A DNA stretch of 64,000 nucleotides from Climacteris rufus. Taxonomy: Eukaryota; Chordata; Aves; Passeriformes; Climacteridae. Location of the stretch: positions 193,881 through 257,880 of the forward strand of contig VZRZ01001077.1 in the NCBI GenBank assembly GCA_013398175.1. The letters run 5' to 3'. Positions 61,982-64,000 of this stretch are shown here, piece by piece. The position numbers and the translations under genes are program-made. Each line of letters begins with the position of its first letter. Position 1 is the stretch's first letter. The notes under the pieces are model-generated. The model worked only from the letters and a program-made list of their open reading frames with translations. It did no database searches and was not told where the DNA came from.

Positions 61982-64000
61982 GTAAAAATTTAATATAACT
62001 GGGAGAAATTAAGCTAAAATCAATGCTACTGGTTAATCAGAGCAGTGTGATAGGTTAATTGAGTGAACCTCTGCAAGGCCCTTGTGCTTGGTCACCCTCA
62101 GGTGGCCCAGTCCCTGGCTGCAGAGGATACCTGGGGTCATTGGCTTTACAAGGCTAAACTTAGCCTGCGTGATCCCCCTCAGTGCCCTTCAGCTGTACAA
62201 GCCAGAGCTCCAGTGTGGTTTGGCTTGGAGAATGCAGCTTCTTGCTCACCTCTTTCTTCAAGAGGAGAGTTTTTTGTTTAGTCATGTTCTTCAGCTATCA
62301 AAAATAACAAGCTGTGTATCTTCCTACCATCTTGTTTTATTTTCTGCAGCTCTGAGTTTGTGCAATAGTTAGTTTTTGGTATTTAAAGTGTAAATATGCT
62401 GGAGAACAGATTGCACGAGAAAGCTGAAGTGGCCTGCGGTAGTTTTGGGAGGGGGCTGAGACAAGTAACTTGCCTGATGCTCTTAGATTACAGTATGTGT
62501 GTTCTTCTGCTGTTTCATCACACTTGCCCTGTGCATCTGCCAAGTAGATGGCTATAAAAGGGAAACTGGACACATCAGAGAATGGGAGCATAGTGACCTT
62601 TCTCTCTGCCACAACAGATCTATCTTTTTGTCTTTCTCCTAAAGTGTACCGTGCAGCAAATAAGCGGCTTTTTGTAAATTCTATCAGACTGTTTTGTTAT
62701 CTCCACAGCAAAAATAGGTGGATTTTTTCCCCTTCTCTTCCTGAAGTTTATTAAGCCTTGAAAAATTGTAAATTGTTTTGCCAAAAGTAGAATTTAAAAC
62801 TAAATTCCAGCTTTTCAGCAGAATTCTTAAGGCTTGCATGTACATTGCTTAGTGAATAGCTGTGATGTTTGATGTTACATTCATCCTCTATTTTGCTGCC
62901 ACTCTGGTGTTTAGAAAGGTAAGTGTTGGCACATTCCAGTGGCAAAACAAAACCTGCATACGTGTTTGCTACTTCCTTGTAAAGCTTGAGGTGAAAAAAT
63001 GAAAGAGTGTGCCTGTATTTTCATTTTTTACTAAAAAGGTTAAACTGTAGGGCTGCTCACCAGGTGGTTGATAAACTTCCCGGTGATACTTTCTCTGGTC
63101 TAGCCTGAGTAGACTTGTGTGACAGTCAGGAAAGATTATTGCTTCAGACACCTAGACCTCCTGGAAAGCCCTCTTAATTTATACTGAAGTACTTGAATGA
63201 AAATTAGGTATTTGTCATCTTTGCTTTTAGATGTACATGTTCAGTGGAAATGTCAACTGGGCTTTGTAGCTGTCATCTGAGGGAAAGGAAATGTCTACCC
63301 TCAAAGCATCCTGGGCTGCCTTACACAGTCCTCCCTGATGGATCTTACCTGTTGATCAGTGTAATCAGATGTGAAAGCAGTTCCCATTTGGCTGTTAGAG
63401 GTTCCATGAAAACTGCTGTGCTGTTATCAGTGCAAAGCCTCAAAATGAGTGCCCTGACAGAGGAAAGGCTAGCACAACACAGGATTCGTGGAATTTCACA
63501 GCACCTTGCTGGTGAGTTGTTTGGTGCTGAGTACAGCACCTCAGTCTCCTGCCTGGCAATGGTGTCAGGTGGAAGGACACGTCTGCAGCAAACCAGGCTT
63601 CCTGAGTTACTGGTCATGGAACAACTGCCTTTGTGTTTCAGCTTTAATTGCACAATGTTCATGATTTGAAATGATAACTTGTTTCAGGAGCTCATTAGTT
63701 GAGTTTAATTTCACTGACATACTAGTATGTCAGTGATGTTGTCACAGCTCTCTGAAGGAACCTCTTTAGTGTAGATGTGCACACAGCAATATTACCTGTA
63801 AATTTTATAAATGCTTAAAAAAACCCCAAAAAATTTATATTAATCACAAGGCTGATGGCAAGGAGTAGTTTCAGAACACTCCCAAAAAGTGCAAGCCTTC
63901 ATGAAAACTGGAAGTGGGGGGAAGTTTTTGTGTTTCCCCACGATGTCCTTCCTGGGCTGTGCTTACAAACTTTGCTTTGTTATGACTATTTAGAGTTAAA
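61982..64000 (+). other. FAM120A: FAM120A intron 3 (partial)
   Basis: Intronic DNA from the exon 3 donor to the window edge. No other exon seen: conserved FAM120A sequence following ...HPLASLK is absent, so exon 4 is outside. A perfect 26-bp palindrome lies at 63711-63736. Confidence 0.85.
63711..63736. repeat. perfect 26-bp palindrome
   Basis: The half-site TCACTGACATACT is followed directly by its reverse complement, with no spacer, centred on ACTAGT. The match stops exactly at the ends (T facing T on both sides). It is in FAM120A intron 3. Confidence 0.95.

Overview
This is a stretch of a bird nuclear genome. The evidence is many fragments of CR1 LINE retrotransposons (the usual avian LINE, with its octamer-like tail resembling ATTCTATGATTCT), large introns with vertebrate splice sites, and parts of two recognisable vertebrate genes on the + strand. 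Most open frames in the window are chance, because the two genes occupy little of the DNA.

Left end (1-3975): the last intron, last coding exon and 3' UTR of a WNK-family kinase gene, read here as WNK2. The encoded C-terminus ends PPGPRLRMT and carries a CQYGG...PVYGVPW block, matching the WNK1-type tail. The upstream position and shared orientation relative to FAM120A match human 9q22.31, where WNK2 precedes FAM120A. The 3' UTR starts with a 15-bp minisatellite that contains an assembly gap (1994-2048), followed by an ATTTA-rich tract and two polyadenylation signals.

Middle (3976-50145): about 46 kb of intergenic DNA with no convincing protein gene. It holds about a dozen CR1 fragments in both orientations, short tandem duplications, simple repeats and a few splice-site-bounded segments that could be exons of unannotated transcripts (7848-7938 and 9751-9990; 40672-40749). 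The segment 25.6-36.4 kb is AT-rich and I found no CR1 in it.

Right end (about 50200-64000): the 5' part of FAM120A (constitutive coactivator of PPAR-gamma-like protein 1, also called OSSA). It has a CpG-rich promoter and first exon, mostly lost in a 929-base gap (50323-51251), then the 3' part of exon 1, exon 2, exon 3 and the start of intron 3. The exons join in frame and encode part of the N-terminal FEN1/PIN-like domain. Two structures in the introns are not explained by the gene: a GC-rich, nearly perfect 70-nt hairpin just after exon 1 (51731-51800), and a perfect 26-bp palindrome in intron 3 (63711-63736).

The two genes are neighbours by conserved synteny and are not expected to form a functional unit. 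I saw no tRNA, rRNA, CRISPR array or intact mobile element.
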